Shown: positions 1 to 10,600, counted from the stretch's first letter. The stretch: 28,430 nucleotides of DNA from Chrysochromulina tobinii (GCA_001275005.1 JWZX01003065.1:1-28430), one strand, 5' to 3'. Translations and numbers: made by a program. The notes: a model not told the origin generated them from the sequence alone.

Positions 1-235
1 CATGTATCCCACGTGCAAGATACATATATCCTGATGTATCTGATATGTATCCCAAAATGTATCTTGGACTCGTTTGGGATACGTGTAAGATACATGTAAA
101 TTCTCTTGGAATGTAACAGGGCATTCAAGATACATTTAAGATACATTTAAGATACATCAGGATACATTAGGGATACATGTATCCTTCAGGATACACGCAG
201 GATACACCACGATACATCAGGATACGTATCCTGAT
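1..235. repeat. Degenerate palindromic GATACA/TGTATC array
   Basis: GATAC and its complement GTATC recur many times, in places with a period of about 11 bp (three consecutive AAGATACATTT-like units near 127-160). The array includes perfect palindromes: a 14-bp one at 171-184 (GGATACATGTATCC) and a 20-bp one at 216-235 centred on GGATACGTATCC. It continues to the left window edge, so its full size is unknown. At 236-280 two CGATAACAA-plus-C7 type units follow. No coding potential is visible. It is most simply a satellite or minisatellite; a cluster of protein-binding sites is the alternative. Confidence 0.85.
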
Positions 236-442
236 AACAAACCCCCCCAAACTCGATAACAACCCCCCCTTAACCCCTGTGGGGTAACAGTCTCGATCCG
301 GTGTCACCGACGCGCCGGTGTCTCTTACCGTTCAAGACTACAAGTACAAACGGTTACGAGTTCATACAGCGGCGCCGCGATTTCCGCGTCGTCGCGGGCG
401 TGTCACTTGACACTGCTTGTACATGTACTGTACTCGTGAACC

Positions 443-499
443 ATGGTGACGCGCAAAGAGAAGAAAAATCGCGCCGGTCCAAGCAAGAAGCAACTATAG
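443..499 (+). other. Short in-frame ORF ahead of the repeat-protein gene
   Basis: An ATG at 443 has a very good context (A at -3, G at +4) and encodes an 18-residue, Lys/Arg-rich peptide ending in TAG at 497-499. It is in the same frame as the gene starting at 524, and the codons between the TAG and 524 (SATSAQAA) match the repeat unit of that gene. It could be an upstream ORF, the true N-terminus interrupted by a stop, or a remnant of an older start. A GT-AG excision ending at this TAG would leave the following frame wrong, so a simple mini-intron does not explain it. Confidence 0.4.
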
Positions 500-523
500 A
501 GTGCGACTTCGGCACAGGCTGCC

Positions 524-1531
524 ATGCGCGGACAACCACTTTCGCCCCTCGGCTCCTCAATGTCGAGGATAAGCCCTCGATCACTGCACGAAGACGAATC
601 GAGCGACTATCCCGCGGCCGGGCTCGAGCATGCCGCCGAATCCAAATCAAGTTCGCCGTCAAGAAAAGACTTGCGTGCGACTTCGGCACACGCTGCCATG
701 TTGTCCGCTCGGAGTCCCCCACTTTCGCCCCTCGGCACCTCTATGTCAAGGATAAGCCCTCGATCTCTGCTCGATTCGACTCCCCCTCGATCACTGCACG
801 AAGACGAATCGAGCGACTACCCCGCAGCCGGGCTCGAGCATGCTGCAAGCTCCGAATCAAGTTCGCCGCCGATGAGCAACTTGTTTGCGACTTCGGCACA
901 CGCTGCCATGTTGTCCGCTCGGAGCCCCCCACTTTCGCCCCTCGGCTCCTCGAAATCGAGGATAAGCCCTCTGTCTCTGCACGAAGTCGAATCGAGCGAC
1001 TACACCGCAGCCGGGCTCGAGCATGCCATCGATCCCAAGTCAACGTCGCCGCCAATAATGAGATCCCCCTGCCTTACGCCGACTTCGAGTAGAAGCAGCA
1101 GCGAGGCGGACTTCCAGACAGATGCCTACGAGGACCAGCCGCGACGCAGTATGGCAGCTTTGCGCAAAAGATGGCAAAGGGAGTTCGCGGGCTCCAGGCA
1201 GAGTGGGCGGCACCGTCGACGCACTGGCGAGCCAGACCGAACGGTCGAAGAGGAGGAGGACAATAGCGCCAGCTGCATGCCCACGTGCGTGGCGTGCGTG
1301 GCAATTACTGCACTTGTGCTGCTCTGGTTGACATTTGTCACTGGGGTGCTGACGGGCGGGATCATGTACATCCGCAACGTGACACTTGCAGACCTTCAGA
1401 CCCTTCTCACAGACGAGATGCTGATCCTGCGGCAACGAAGGCTCTACGATGCTGCTGATTTCCTGGAGCTACGAAGGCGCTACGGTGATATCAACTATGA
1501 CCCTCATGATGAGAGGAAGCCAGAGCTGTGA
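524..1531 (+). CDS. Repeat-bearing single-pass membrane protein, family unknown
   Basis: The protein has 335 residues and I do not recognise it. Residues about 6-180 consist of two and a half Ser/Pro-rich tandem units of 61 and about 70 residues, each opening with LSPLG and carrying SLHEDESSDY, AAGLEHA and ATSAHAAMLSARSPP. A charged stretch follows, including a short acidic EEEED patch, then one hydrophobic segment at about 256-282 (ALVLLWLTFVTGVL) and a roughly 50-residue polar tail. No clear signal peptide precedes the repeats, so the N-terminal part may be cytosolic, but topology is inference. The repeat block is also open in another plus frame (301-1092). I prefer this frame because it alone continues through the membrane segment. 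The start at 524 lies inside the repeat, so the true N-terminus is uncertain. Confidence 0.6.
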   Translation: MRGQPLSPLGSSMSRISPRSLHEDESSDYPAAGLEHAAESKSSSPSRKDLRATSAHAAMLSARSPPLSPLGTSMSRISPRSLLDSTPPRSLHEDESSDYPAAGLEHAASSESSSPPMSNLFATSAHAAMLSARSPPLSPLGSSKSRISPLSLHEVESSDYTAAGLEHAIDPKSTSPPIMRSPCLTPTSSRSSSEADFQTDAYEDQPRRSMAALRKRWQREFAGSRQSGRHRRRTGEPDRTVEEEEDNSASCMPTCVACVAITALVLLWLTFVTGVLTGGIMYIRNVTLADLQTLLTDEMLILRQRRLYDAADFLELRRRYGDINYDPHDERKPEL

Positions 1532-2274
1532 TTCACGTTGCTTCCCCGAGTTGCCGGTGGTCCAGCATCGCCGGCGAAGCGAAGCGAAGTGCGTGAAGCC
1601 GAATGGACGAGTGAAATCGTATCACGTATGCCTTGGAGGTTTCGTGCTTTCGCTTCAGCCTTCACGGCTTCTCCTTAGTTGTTTGTGACTTTTTTCGACA
1701 CTTTCGCGCGTTGCGCGTCCGCCCGAACGAATTCCAGTTTCCACGCGGTGACCCGCGCCCCGAACGCGGGATCCGGTTATACATTCAGTTATACGTTAAC
1801 GGTACCGCCGCGCGGTCCGGCGCGACCGGGGTCGGGGGTCGGGGGGTCGCGTCGCGTATGTTTTATACAGCACCCACACGCGCGTTTGCGCGGGGTGACG
1901 GCGCGTGCGTCATGGTCATCCGGTCTCGCGACAGAACGGGTATCATCGTCGACGATCGTGCGCACGGTCGCGTGGGCCCGTCGCCCCCGTGCGGTGCGTG
2001 TGGCCGTGTCCCACTCCGTGCGGGTGTGCGAGCCGGACTGCCGGACGCGGACCCGCGCGTCGTTATGTTCTTACGTCGGTCACATACGTACGCCGCACAA
2101 CGCCGACGTGAAAGTACCTTCGTGAAAGGCTCAAGCGCAACGCCAACGGCGCCACAGCGCGCAGCTCCATACGACACGCGACATGCGAGATCCACCCGCG
2201 GCCCACATCAGTCACCATGCACCGTCCCTCGCCCGTCCGCTTGACACAAGTGCAGGCACGCACGCAGCACCTAT
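1532..2274. other. Gene-free spacer between convergent genes
   Basis: This 743-nt stretch lies between the 3' ends of two convergent genes and should hold both terminators. It is GC-rich with three closely spaced G-runs at 1828-1846 (4, 5 and 6 G). Open frames here, such as 1633-2244, begin at non-ATG codons and are compositionally arginine/alanine-rich with no recognisable domain. I support no gene in it. Confidence 0.6.
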
Positions 2275-5200
2275 TCAGTGCATGATATCCTGAAGGATGA
2301 GGCCCAATCGCTCGCTTGAGGACGGTACGCGATCGCCAACCATTTTGAGATCATAAGCTGAAGCGCCGCCCAAGGGCAAGGTCTTGCCGAGCTTCTGCTG
2401 CTTGCTGACCGCCGCCGCATCGATGGTCTTCATCTTATGCGATTGCAGCGTTGCCGCGGCGGAGGCGAGCCTTTCGTATGGCATCGTGCTCGTACTCGAC
2501 GCCTCTCGCCAGACCTCGAGCAGCGGCTCGGGAAGCGTGGGGGCACGCGGGTGGTGCGAGAGCGGCTTGGCCCACCGGAGTGGAGCCGAGAAGGTTCCTT
2601 GAAAGGTGGTGGGACGAGGCGGCTCTCCGGTGGGTTGCCCAGCGGCGGATGCGCGTCGTCCTGGGCGCTGCAGCGCATTCACGGAAGCGGAGGAGCTCAG
2701 GCCATTCACATTCACGGAAGCGGAGGAGCTCAGGCCATTCACATTCACGGAAGCGGAGGAGCCCAAGCCATTCTCACCGCTGGGCGGCAGCGAGCTGGGC
2801 GGCAGCGCGCTCGTCGACGTCGACGTCTTCAGCCGGCCTCCGCCGCGCCGTGCGCCGCTGCGCGCGGCGCCGAGCACTTGTGTGTGCGCCGCCATCTTCT
2901 CCGCGTGTCGTTGTTCGGCCGCTTGCACTTGGTCCGCAAAGCAGGCAGCCGGGAAGACGCCGACAGTCCCGGCGCCGTGGTGGGCGGGCGCCGTGCTGCT
3001 CGCGTGCATCGAGGAGGGGCTCGAGGTGCACGTGCCGGCGAGGGCAGTGCTCGAGACAGCGCTGCTCCAGTGGCGCGTGGCGATGACGCTCTCGCACGCG
3101 CCATGAAGGGCGTGTGAGCCGCTCGAGACACCATAGCTGCCGTCGGCGGCGGCGCCCACGCTGCCGCCGCCGCCGGCCACAGCGGCCGCGGCCTCGGAGG
3201 GCACGGCGTCGAGTGTGAAGAGCAGCCCGCGGAAGAGTTCCCTCGTCTCGCCACGCAACTGGGAGCCCGCGACGGCCGTCCTCGCCTGCCGCGCAGCGGC
3301 GGCGTTCTGTTGGGCCGCGTGCAGTGTGGCTGAGCTCGACGAGGTGAGCGACCTCTTCGGCCAGCTCGAAGTCGGCTGCTCGACGCCCGCAGGCTGCTCG
3401 ATCATGGGCAGGGGCAGTCCATACCCTCCCCGCTCGCCGCGGATGCGCAACGGGCGCTCAAACGGCGCACGCACGGGTTTGGGGCGCAGGGGGCCTCGAG
3501 GGGAGAGGGAGCGTGCGGCGGTATGGCGCGCCTCGCCCACATTGAGCTGTCGTATCTCCTCTGGCGAGGTCGCGCCGCCCCGAGCACCGCCGAGAGGCTC
3601 GAGAGAGACGCGCCCTCGGCGCGCCGTCTCGGGCGCGGGCGCGTTGGCCGTCGCGGCAGCCGCCCCGATCGGCGCCGGTGCGGGCGTGGCGGGCGCGACC
3701 GGCGCGGCTGCCGCGGGAGCGCCCGTCTCGATGAGGGCGAGCTCAGCCGCAAGCTTCGCCTCAAGCTCCATTTGCTCCTTCGCACGAGCCACGAGCCCGC
3801 CCACGCCGAGCAGGTTGGACCAGATCGAATTGGCCTTGGCCACGCGCGTCTTGCGGTCGTATGCGTGCACGAGCGATCGGATGGCCTCCATGATGGCGAT
3901 CTGCTCGCGGTGCTCATGGACGCCCAGCTGCGTCAGGCTCGCCGTCGTGAGCGTCGCGAGCATCGGCCCGCGCAGGTTGAAAGCGAAGGTGCTCTTGTAG
4001 TGCGGGAAGCCTGCATTGACCACAAATTGGGCGCAGGAGGCGCTTTGCCATCTGTCGAGGTCGCCGTCGACCTCTTCCGTCGGGAGACCCGCGCATAGGG
4101 AGTTGAAGACCCATTGCACCTCATCGAGCGACTTGGAGAGCTTCCAGCTCTCGACACGCCGCCGGCCGAGCGTGCGGTTATCTTGGAGGATCTTGGTCAG
4201 CTTGATCTTCTGTTGCAGGCTCAGAAGCTTCTTGGGCGCCGCTGGTGCACCGCCCTCTTCGACGGGGGCGGTGGCGGCCTTGGGCGCGGCGGCGCTGCCC
4301 CGATCGACCACGAGCTCATGCAGGCACCACACCTCGTGGCAAATGTCGACGAGCGAGCCCATGTCCATCTTGGTGAGGCCGCATCCGTCCAGGTGGAGTA
4401 CGCGGAGTGACTGGTGCGCCTGGAGCGCTCCTAGGATGGCGAAGCACGCGGCGCCTCCGCCCAGGCCGTGGTTGCCGCTCAGCCGCAGCTCGCGCAGCGC
4501 GCCCTCGGGCGCCGCACGCAGCGCCTCGGCTAGGATCTGTCCCGAGCGCATCTCGAGACGGTTCGAGATCCATACGTTGCCGCGCACCACGCCGCCCAGG
4601 TGCAGCACCTCGAGCGCGGTGCCGGGCGAGCGAATCGCATGGCAGAGGTTCTCGACCCCCATGTCGCCGATGCGGCACCCGAGGTACAGCCGCTTGAGCG
4701 AGCGATTGTGCACGAGCGCCTCGGCCAGCTTGTGCGCGCCCACGTCGCCTGCGTCGCCGCTGATGCACAGGCACTCGAGCCGAGCGCCGGGCAGCTTGAG
4801 AGCGGCCGCGCACGCGCCCGCCGTCGCGTTGCCCGCCTGCGTCCCACCGAGGTGGAGGGACTGGAGCGCCGACGGTGGCATCGAGGCCGTCGCCGCCGCG
4901 GCTGCCGCCTCGCGCGCCGCTGTCTCGCGCTCCGCCTTCTCCTTCTCCTTCTTCGCCGAGAAGACGACTGACGCCTTGTCCTTCTCGGGGGCTCGAGGGC
5001 GCGGGCGGCGGCTCGACGATGAAGCCGGCGGGCGAGGCGAGCAGGGCGGTGCAAAACTCGGCGATAGCGCTGTCGCTCAGCCCCCCATTGTTCGACAAGT
5101 CGAGCTGTTGCAGCATCGGCAGCCGACGCAGCGCGCTCCCGAGCCGGTGCGCGAGCGCATACGACTCCAGGCGCGACCGGGACGGCGTCGACAAGCGGCT

Positions 5201-6745
5201 GTCGGGAAGCGAATCGGCGCCTTCTCTCCGGTGGCGAAGCGGGTTGGAGGCGGCGGCGGGCGCGGGCGCGGGCGCGCGCTCGAAGCGATTCTGCTGGGGC
5301 GGAGGCTTGTTGGGGCTCGGGCTGGCTAGGTCCGTGTCGAGCGAGAGCGCATTCTGGTCCAGGGCGAGCCCAATCAGATGGCGCAGCGCCGAGTGAGGCA
5401 GCACAGCGGCGGCCGCGAGCGCCTCGAGGGCCGCGTGTCCGAGCGCGCAGCCGCTGATGCGCAGCCACTCGAGCGGCGGCGGCCTGGGCATCTGCGCGCT
5501 CGGCGGCGGCTGCGTGAAGAAGAGGCTCGCCCCGTGATCTCCGAATCTCCCACAGCCGAGCAGCTCGAGCGAGCGCACCTTGCGATCGTTGAGCTCCTTG
5601 CGCAGATGGTGCACGTGCGCGTGCGAGAGCCACTCCTCGGTGAGCGTGCACGCGGGCGCGGCGCCGAGCGGCATGCCGGCCAGCACCGCCGCCGCCGCGC
5701 TGCCCGCGAGCGTCAGCGGCGGCGGCTCAATCGAAGTGCCGTCTGGCTGCACACTGCGGCACCCAACGGTGACTACGTCCGACAAGTTGTTGAGGAGAAG
5801 CTGCACCTGGATATCGATGGCGAGTTGCGCCGGGATCGGGTTGTCGTCGAGCAATAGGACCTTGAGCGGCGCGCCGCGCTTGGGCGCCGCCGACGCCTCG
5901 CTGCCGCTCTCGGCCGCCGCTCCAAGGGAGCTTCCCAAAGGCAACGGAGCTCCCAAGCAGATGGCCGCCATCAGAGCAGTTGCGCCGCGCGCGCCGATGT
6001 TGTTGCCGCTCAGGTCGACCGCGGTGAGGTGCGTGTTCTGGCGGAGCGTGCGCGCGAGCGCCACCGCGCCCTCATCGCCGATGGAGTCGAAGGCGAGCTC
6101 AAGCGAGGATAGCCGCGTGCGCGTCGACGTGGCCAGGCGCCACGAGAGCTCCGCCGCCACAAACGGGCCGAAGAGCGGGCCGTGGCCCGACACGTGCGCG
6201 GATTCGATGTGCTGCGCGGACGGCAGCAGGTCGATCACCATCAGCAGCTCGTCGCGCGACAGCTGGTCTATCGCCCGGCACTGAATGACGTTGTTGGTGA
6301 GGTCGACGTATTTGGACGCGGTCTTCCTCTGGTGCGGCGGCGAGTCGTGGCCACCGTCGCTGCTCTTGCCGCCCTTGCGCTGCCGGCGCGTGGCCTGGAT
6401 GCGCCGCGCCGCCTCAAACTTAGGGTCCGAGAGCAGCGCGTGCGTCGGTAGCCGCGGCTTCTCGTGCTCGTCCGGCTCGGCTGGCAGCAGCGCATCGAGC
6501 CACGCGGGTACGCGCAACGCACGCTGCTGCCGCAGCATGAGGCAGCAGAACTCCTCGAAGTCGACAGTGCCGCTACCGTCCGCGTCGACCTCCTCGATGA
6601 GCAGCAGCATCTGGCGCTCCGTCGGCGTCTGACCTAGCTGCCGGAACATGAGGCCGAGCTCGCGGAGGTCGACGTCGCCGCCGCCGTCACGGTCGAACAT
6701 CTTGAAGGTCTGTTCCCACAACTTCATCGCCTCCGGCCCAGCCAT
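2275..6745 (-). CDS. EF-hand / IQ / leucine-rich-repeat / SAM domain protein (one frameshift)
   Basis: This is a calcium-sensing scaffold candidate of about 1,489 residues, once an apparent one-base shift near 4987-4991 is allowed for. The ATG at 6745 has a good context (G at -3, G at +4) and sits just before the first domain; ATGs at 6787 and 6874 are alternatives. Two canonical EF-hand loops lie at residues 18-29 (DRDGGGDVDLRE) and 54-65 (DADGSGTVDFEE). An IQ-like motif (RRIQATRRQRKGGK) follows. Ribonuclease-inhibitor-type leucine-rich repeats come next (LSSLELAFDSIGDEGAVALA, LQQLDLSNN), continuing after the shift (LKRLYLGCRIGDMG). A SAM-like domain lies near residues 897-960, and the C-terminus is long and disordered. 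Reading calcium and regulating partners through LRR and SAM surfaces is inference. The domain combination is one I do not recognise from a named family. Confidence 0.85.
2677..2769 (-). repeat. 33-nt coding minisatellite
   Basis: About 2.8 copies of a 33-nt unit lie inside the disordered C-terminal part of the EF-hand/LRR/SAM gene. The copies are at 2677-2703 (partial), 2704-2736 and 2737-2769. The unit encodes an 11-residue NGLSSSASVNV repeat and keeps the frame. Copies are nearly identical, which suggests recent expansion. Confidence 0.9.
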
Positions 6746-6905
6746 GTCCGAGTATCGGTTGACCGGAGGTTCATAGGAGCTTGTCATGCAGAAGCAAACC
6801 GCGACGAGCGCTCGGTCTGTCGAAACGCTTTCGCAAGGAAAGTTGAGGCGCGGAATCCCTGAAGGAAGTTCCATCGACTTCACGACCTTCCCTCGGTTTT
6901 GCACC

Positions 6906-6930
6906 AGTTCAGTTCAGTTCAGTTCAGTTC
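6906..6930. repeat. (AGTTC)5 microsatellite
   Basis: Five perfect AGTTC units lie upstream of the minus-strand EF-hand/LRR/SAM gene, probably in its 5' UTR or promoter. A 5-nt unit there would be expected to vary in length between strains. Confidence 0.9.
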
Positions 6931-7125
6931 ATCGTTCACCATCTGCAGACCCTGGCCCCTAAACACGTGGCCTAAGTGGCCCCCCCCTCCGGGGGGCCGC
7001 CCCGTCCGTCGGGGGGAACGCCCCCCCTGAGATTTCCACATTTTTTGTAACCACCACACGGAAGTGAAGCACCCCACAGGACCATGGCTGTGGACGCACT
7101 TCTGCTTCCGCGGGCTGTGGGAAGA

Positions 7126-7226
7126 CGAGATGTTTGCTCGTCAGCTGCAGACCGGGGGGACCGGGACACAACCCACAACTGAACACCTGCGGAACCATAT
7201 CCGGAAACTGACGAGCAAACATCTCG
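7126..7226. repeat. 19-bp perfect inverted repeat, 63-nt loop
   Basis: The arms at 7126-7144 (CGAGATGTTTGCTCGTCAG) and 7208-7226 are exact reverse complements. The loop contains G-rich and C-rich patches. It could be a small MITE-like element, a structured RNA or a transcription-related hairpin; no flanking target duplication is evident. Confidence 0.9.
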
Positions 7227-7686
7227 ACTGGGAGAGTGGGACGTGGGAGTTTGGTGATGGTGTTGTCTGTTGAGAATGAGATGCACAACGATGGAAGAGA
7301 CCAAGAGTGGTACTGTAAGAGTCTGTTTTCCTCTCGGTGAACGTCCGTGATCACGCCGCGACGCCGGCAGAGCGCTCGCTGCGTCTTCTCAGTCAATGGT
7401 CTTCTCGATTGTTGCACGCTTCGGTGACCGGCGGAGACAGTAACTATGGACGACGGGCGACAGGTATTCCAGCAGTCTTCGAGGGCCGCCAGCCGTTCGC
7501 ACAGCATGGGCGCCCCGCATAGTGCAGCGCCGTGCGCAGCCGCAAGCAGAAGGAGCCACACGAGCTTGGCGAGGTCTGTAGCGCTCTCATCAGCCACCGC
7601 TTTTTGGCGAGCGCCGTTTCGAGCGCGCCGTGGCGGCATTCGCGCCAGACAGGCGCCAGGAAGCGGCACTGGCCTGTACGCGCGCG

Positions 7687-10600
7687 ATGGACCGCCAGCG
7701 GCGCCAGATCGCGCCGAATGCGAAGCAGAAGGCGCTCGCGCAGCTCGCCTCCCTCAAGCAGAATGGCATCAAGCGCTCTGACCAATTTCAGGTGCGGGCG
7801 GCGCACTCTCGCCTCGCGCACGCCGCTGCCAGCAGGATTGCCTAACTCAGCTGCCTACCGCGCCATCCAATAGGTCCAAGTCGAAGACGACGTGTACGAC
7901 GACGTGGACGAGGACAAGTACCAGGAGCTCGTGAGCAAGCGCCGCGAGGATAACTTTATTGAGGACGACGGTGCGTGCGCCCTATCACAGGCCGTGGCCG
8001 CGCGGTGCCGCCGCCGCCGCCGCCGCCATCTGTCGCTGACCTGGGCTTGCCCTCACCACCGCGCACAGACGGCAACTGGTACGTCGATTTCGGGCAGGAC
8101 GACTTTGACGACGCCGAGTACTCGGGCGACGAGGAGCCACTCAATAAGCGTGCCAAGGGCGCTGAGGAGGGCGCCGAGCGCAAGCGCGGCGTCTTCAACA
8201 ACCTTGCGGCTAGGAAGAAGAAGACGGCGACGGAGCGCGTGTCGTCCATGTTCCTCGGTGCGGGGCGCGACGTCATCGGCCCCTCCAAAGCGCTTGGCGG
8301 CGCCAAGAAGACCGACGCGAACGACGATGCTCTACTCGAGGGCCTCATCGGCGAGATTGAGCACGATCCGATGGGGATCGGCATCAAGCGCCCGGCCGCC
8401 AAGCGCACCGCCGCCGCGTCGGCGGTGTCGGCCGCGCGCCCGGCGATGCCGCAATACAAGCCGAATTCGATGCTCCCGCTCGGCCGCCCCGCCGCGCCCG
8501 CGGAGAGCGGCGCCTCTACGCATGACGACTACCGGCGCGCCCCCCCTCGCCTCTCCGCCGCTGATCTGTGCGAGGATTTTGTTGGAGACGGCGGCGGTCC
8601 TGGCGCGTCCGCGGCCGACGCGGCGGTCAAGATGGAGGACGTAGCAGCTGCCGAAGACTTTGGCGCACCCGCCGAAGACTTTGGCGCCCCCGCCGCCGAC
8701 GAGGCCGACGACATGGGCGACGGCATCAAGCGCGTGGTGCCCTGGGCACGCAAGGAGGCAGCGAGCACAGGGCTCGATTGGTTTGCCGTCGTCGAGGACG
8801 AGTCGGGCGCCTCCTCGCAGGAGGTGGCGTCGCAGCCGTCTGCCGGATCGGCCGTCGCGGGCGCCGACGGCCAGATGCCGCCGACGGAAGAGGACGGCTC
8901 GATCCGCATGTACTGGATCGACGCGTATGAAGATCAGCTCAACGCGCCCGGGACTGTCTATCTCTTCGGCAAGGTGAAGCTTGCCGACGGCAAGGGGTTC
9001 GCCTCGTGCTGCGTCTCGCTCAAGGGGCTCGAGCGCAACTTGTTCGTGCGCCCGCGCCAGCACGCGCTCGTGGGCGATGAGGAGTGCGGTGAGCCAGTCG
9101 AGTTCCTGCAGGTGTGGCAGGAGGTGCAAGCGCTGTGCAAGGCGAACCGCATCACGCGCTTCGGGTGCAAGAAGGTCGAGCGCTCGTACGCCTTCGAGGA
9201 GGCCGAAGTGCCACACGGCACTTCCTCGTACCTCAAGCTGGCCTACTCGGCCGAGTTGTCCCGCGCTGCCCTGCGACGCATCGGGCACGTACTTCTCGCG
9301 CATCTTCGGCACGTCGACCTCGGCACTCGAGCTGCTCTTGCTCAAACGGCGCATCATGGGGCCCTGCTGGCTCAAGCTTGACGGCGCCGCGCCCGCGCTC
9401 TCATCGTCCACGTGGTGCAAGTTCGAGCTCACGCTGCCCGGAGGCAAAAAGTGTCTCTCGCCGCTCGCCGACCCGCCGCCCTCGCCGCCGCTCGTGATCG
9501 CGTCGCTGCACATCCAGACGATGCTCAACGCGAAGCACGCACCCGAGGTGCTCCTCGCGTCAGTCATCTCCCACACATCCGTCTCGTGCGACGGAGCCAC
9601 AGCCAACCCAACGGCCCTCACGAGCTTCTCCGTCGTTCGCAAGCCTGACGGCCGTTCGTACCCCTGGGACTTGCAGCGCACCGTGCAGGCAGACAAGAAG
9701 CTCAAGCTCGAGATCTGTGCGACCGAGCGCGCCCTGCTCAACTACCTGGTCGCGCGGCTCCACTCGCTCGACGCGGACGTGCTTGTCGGGCACAACATCG
9801 CCGCGCATGACCTCTCCGTGCTGCTCCAGCGGCTCAATGCGTGCAAGATCGCGCAGTGGTCCAAAGTGGGCCGCATGCGCATCAAGACCATGCCGCGGCT
9901 CAGCGGCACCAACTCGGCCTCCTCGGGGGGCAACTGGGCTGAATGGTCCGTGATCGCGGGCCGGCTCATGTGCGACACGTACCTGTCGGCGCGCGAGCTG
10001 CTCCCCTCGCAGCGGTCGTATAGCCTGCGTGAGCTCGCGCGCGCGCAGCTCGGGGCCGACAAGCGAGAGATCGACCCGGCGCAGGTGCTCTCGATGTTCG
10101 AGGAGACGAGCCAACTCCTCTCGTTAGTGCGCTGCACCGAGAACGACGCCTTCCTTTCGCTGCAGCTCATGTTCAAGATGATGGTGCTGCCGCTCACGAA
10201 GCAGCTCACCAACCTCGCGGGCAACCTGTGGACCAAATCGCTGCAGGGCAAGCGTGCCGAGCGCATCGAGTACCTGATGCTGCACGAGTTCCTCAAGCTC
10301 AAGTACCTCAAGCCTGATAAAGAGACGTACAAGACGCGCCAGCTCAAGAAGAGCAAAGCGAAGGCCAAGGACGTCGCCGACAAGGGCGGCGCGGACGAGG
10401 AGGAGGAGGATGGCCCGCCGCCGCCGGATGTCGTCGAGGCCGACGACGACGACGACGGCGGCCGGCGCGGCTTTGGCCAGTCGGGGCGCAAGAAGGCCGC
10501 GTACGCGGGTGGCCTCGTCCTCGAGCCGAAGCGCGGCTTCTACGACAAGTTCGTGCTGCTCCTCGACTTCAACTCGCTCTACCCGTCGATCGTGCAGGAG

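Larger units (their letters stand above)
6746..7686. promoter_or_regulatory. Divergent spacer with strong hairpins
   Basis: About 940 nt separate the start of the minus-strand EF-hand/LRR/SAM gene from the start of POLA1 and should contain both promoters. It holds two G/C hairpins: an 8-bp stem with 5-nt loop at 6978-6998, and G6-AACG-C6 at 7011-7026. It also holds a 19-bp perfect inverted repeat (listed separately). A minus-strand open frame from the ATG at 7639 overlaps this spacer and begins with a hydrophobic leader-like stretch, but nothing in it is recognisable. No clear TATA element was identified. Confidence 0.5.

Noticed and set aside
477-499. A 23-nt GT-AG mini-intron removing the TAG before the first gene
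   Set aside because: Excision would shift into the frame that lacks the membrane segment, so it does not rescue the preferred product.
301-1092. Alternative plus-strand frame across the repeat gene
   Set aside because: It begins at GTG, ends before the membrane segment and is arginine-rich in a way typical of shifted GC-rich frames; kept only as a caution.
1633-2244. 203-codon open frame in the convergent spacer
   Set aside because: Non-ATG start, arginine/alanine composition of a chance frame, no domain.
4316-6904. Two separate LRR genes overlapping on the minus strand
   Set aside because: The overlap is between out-of-frame tails; the leucine-rich repeats are continuous across it, so one gene with a single-base shift is simpler.
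6959-7639. Minus-strand open frame with a hydrophobic leader (LVWLLLLAAAHGAAL) that could be a secreted protein
   Set aside because: It overlaps the POLA1 promoter region, runs through the G/C hairpins and the 19-bp inverted repeat, and has no recognisable domain after the leader.
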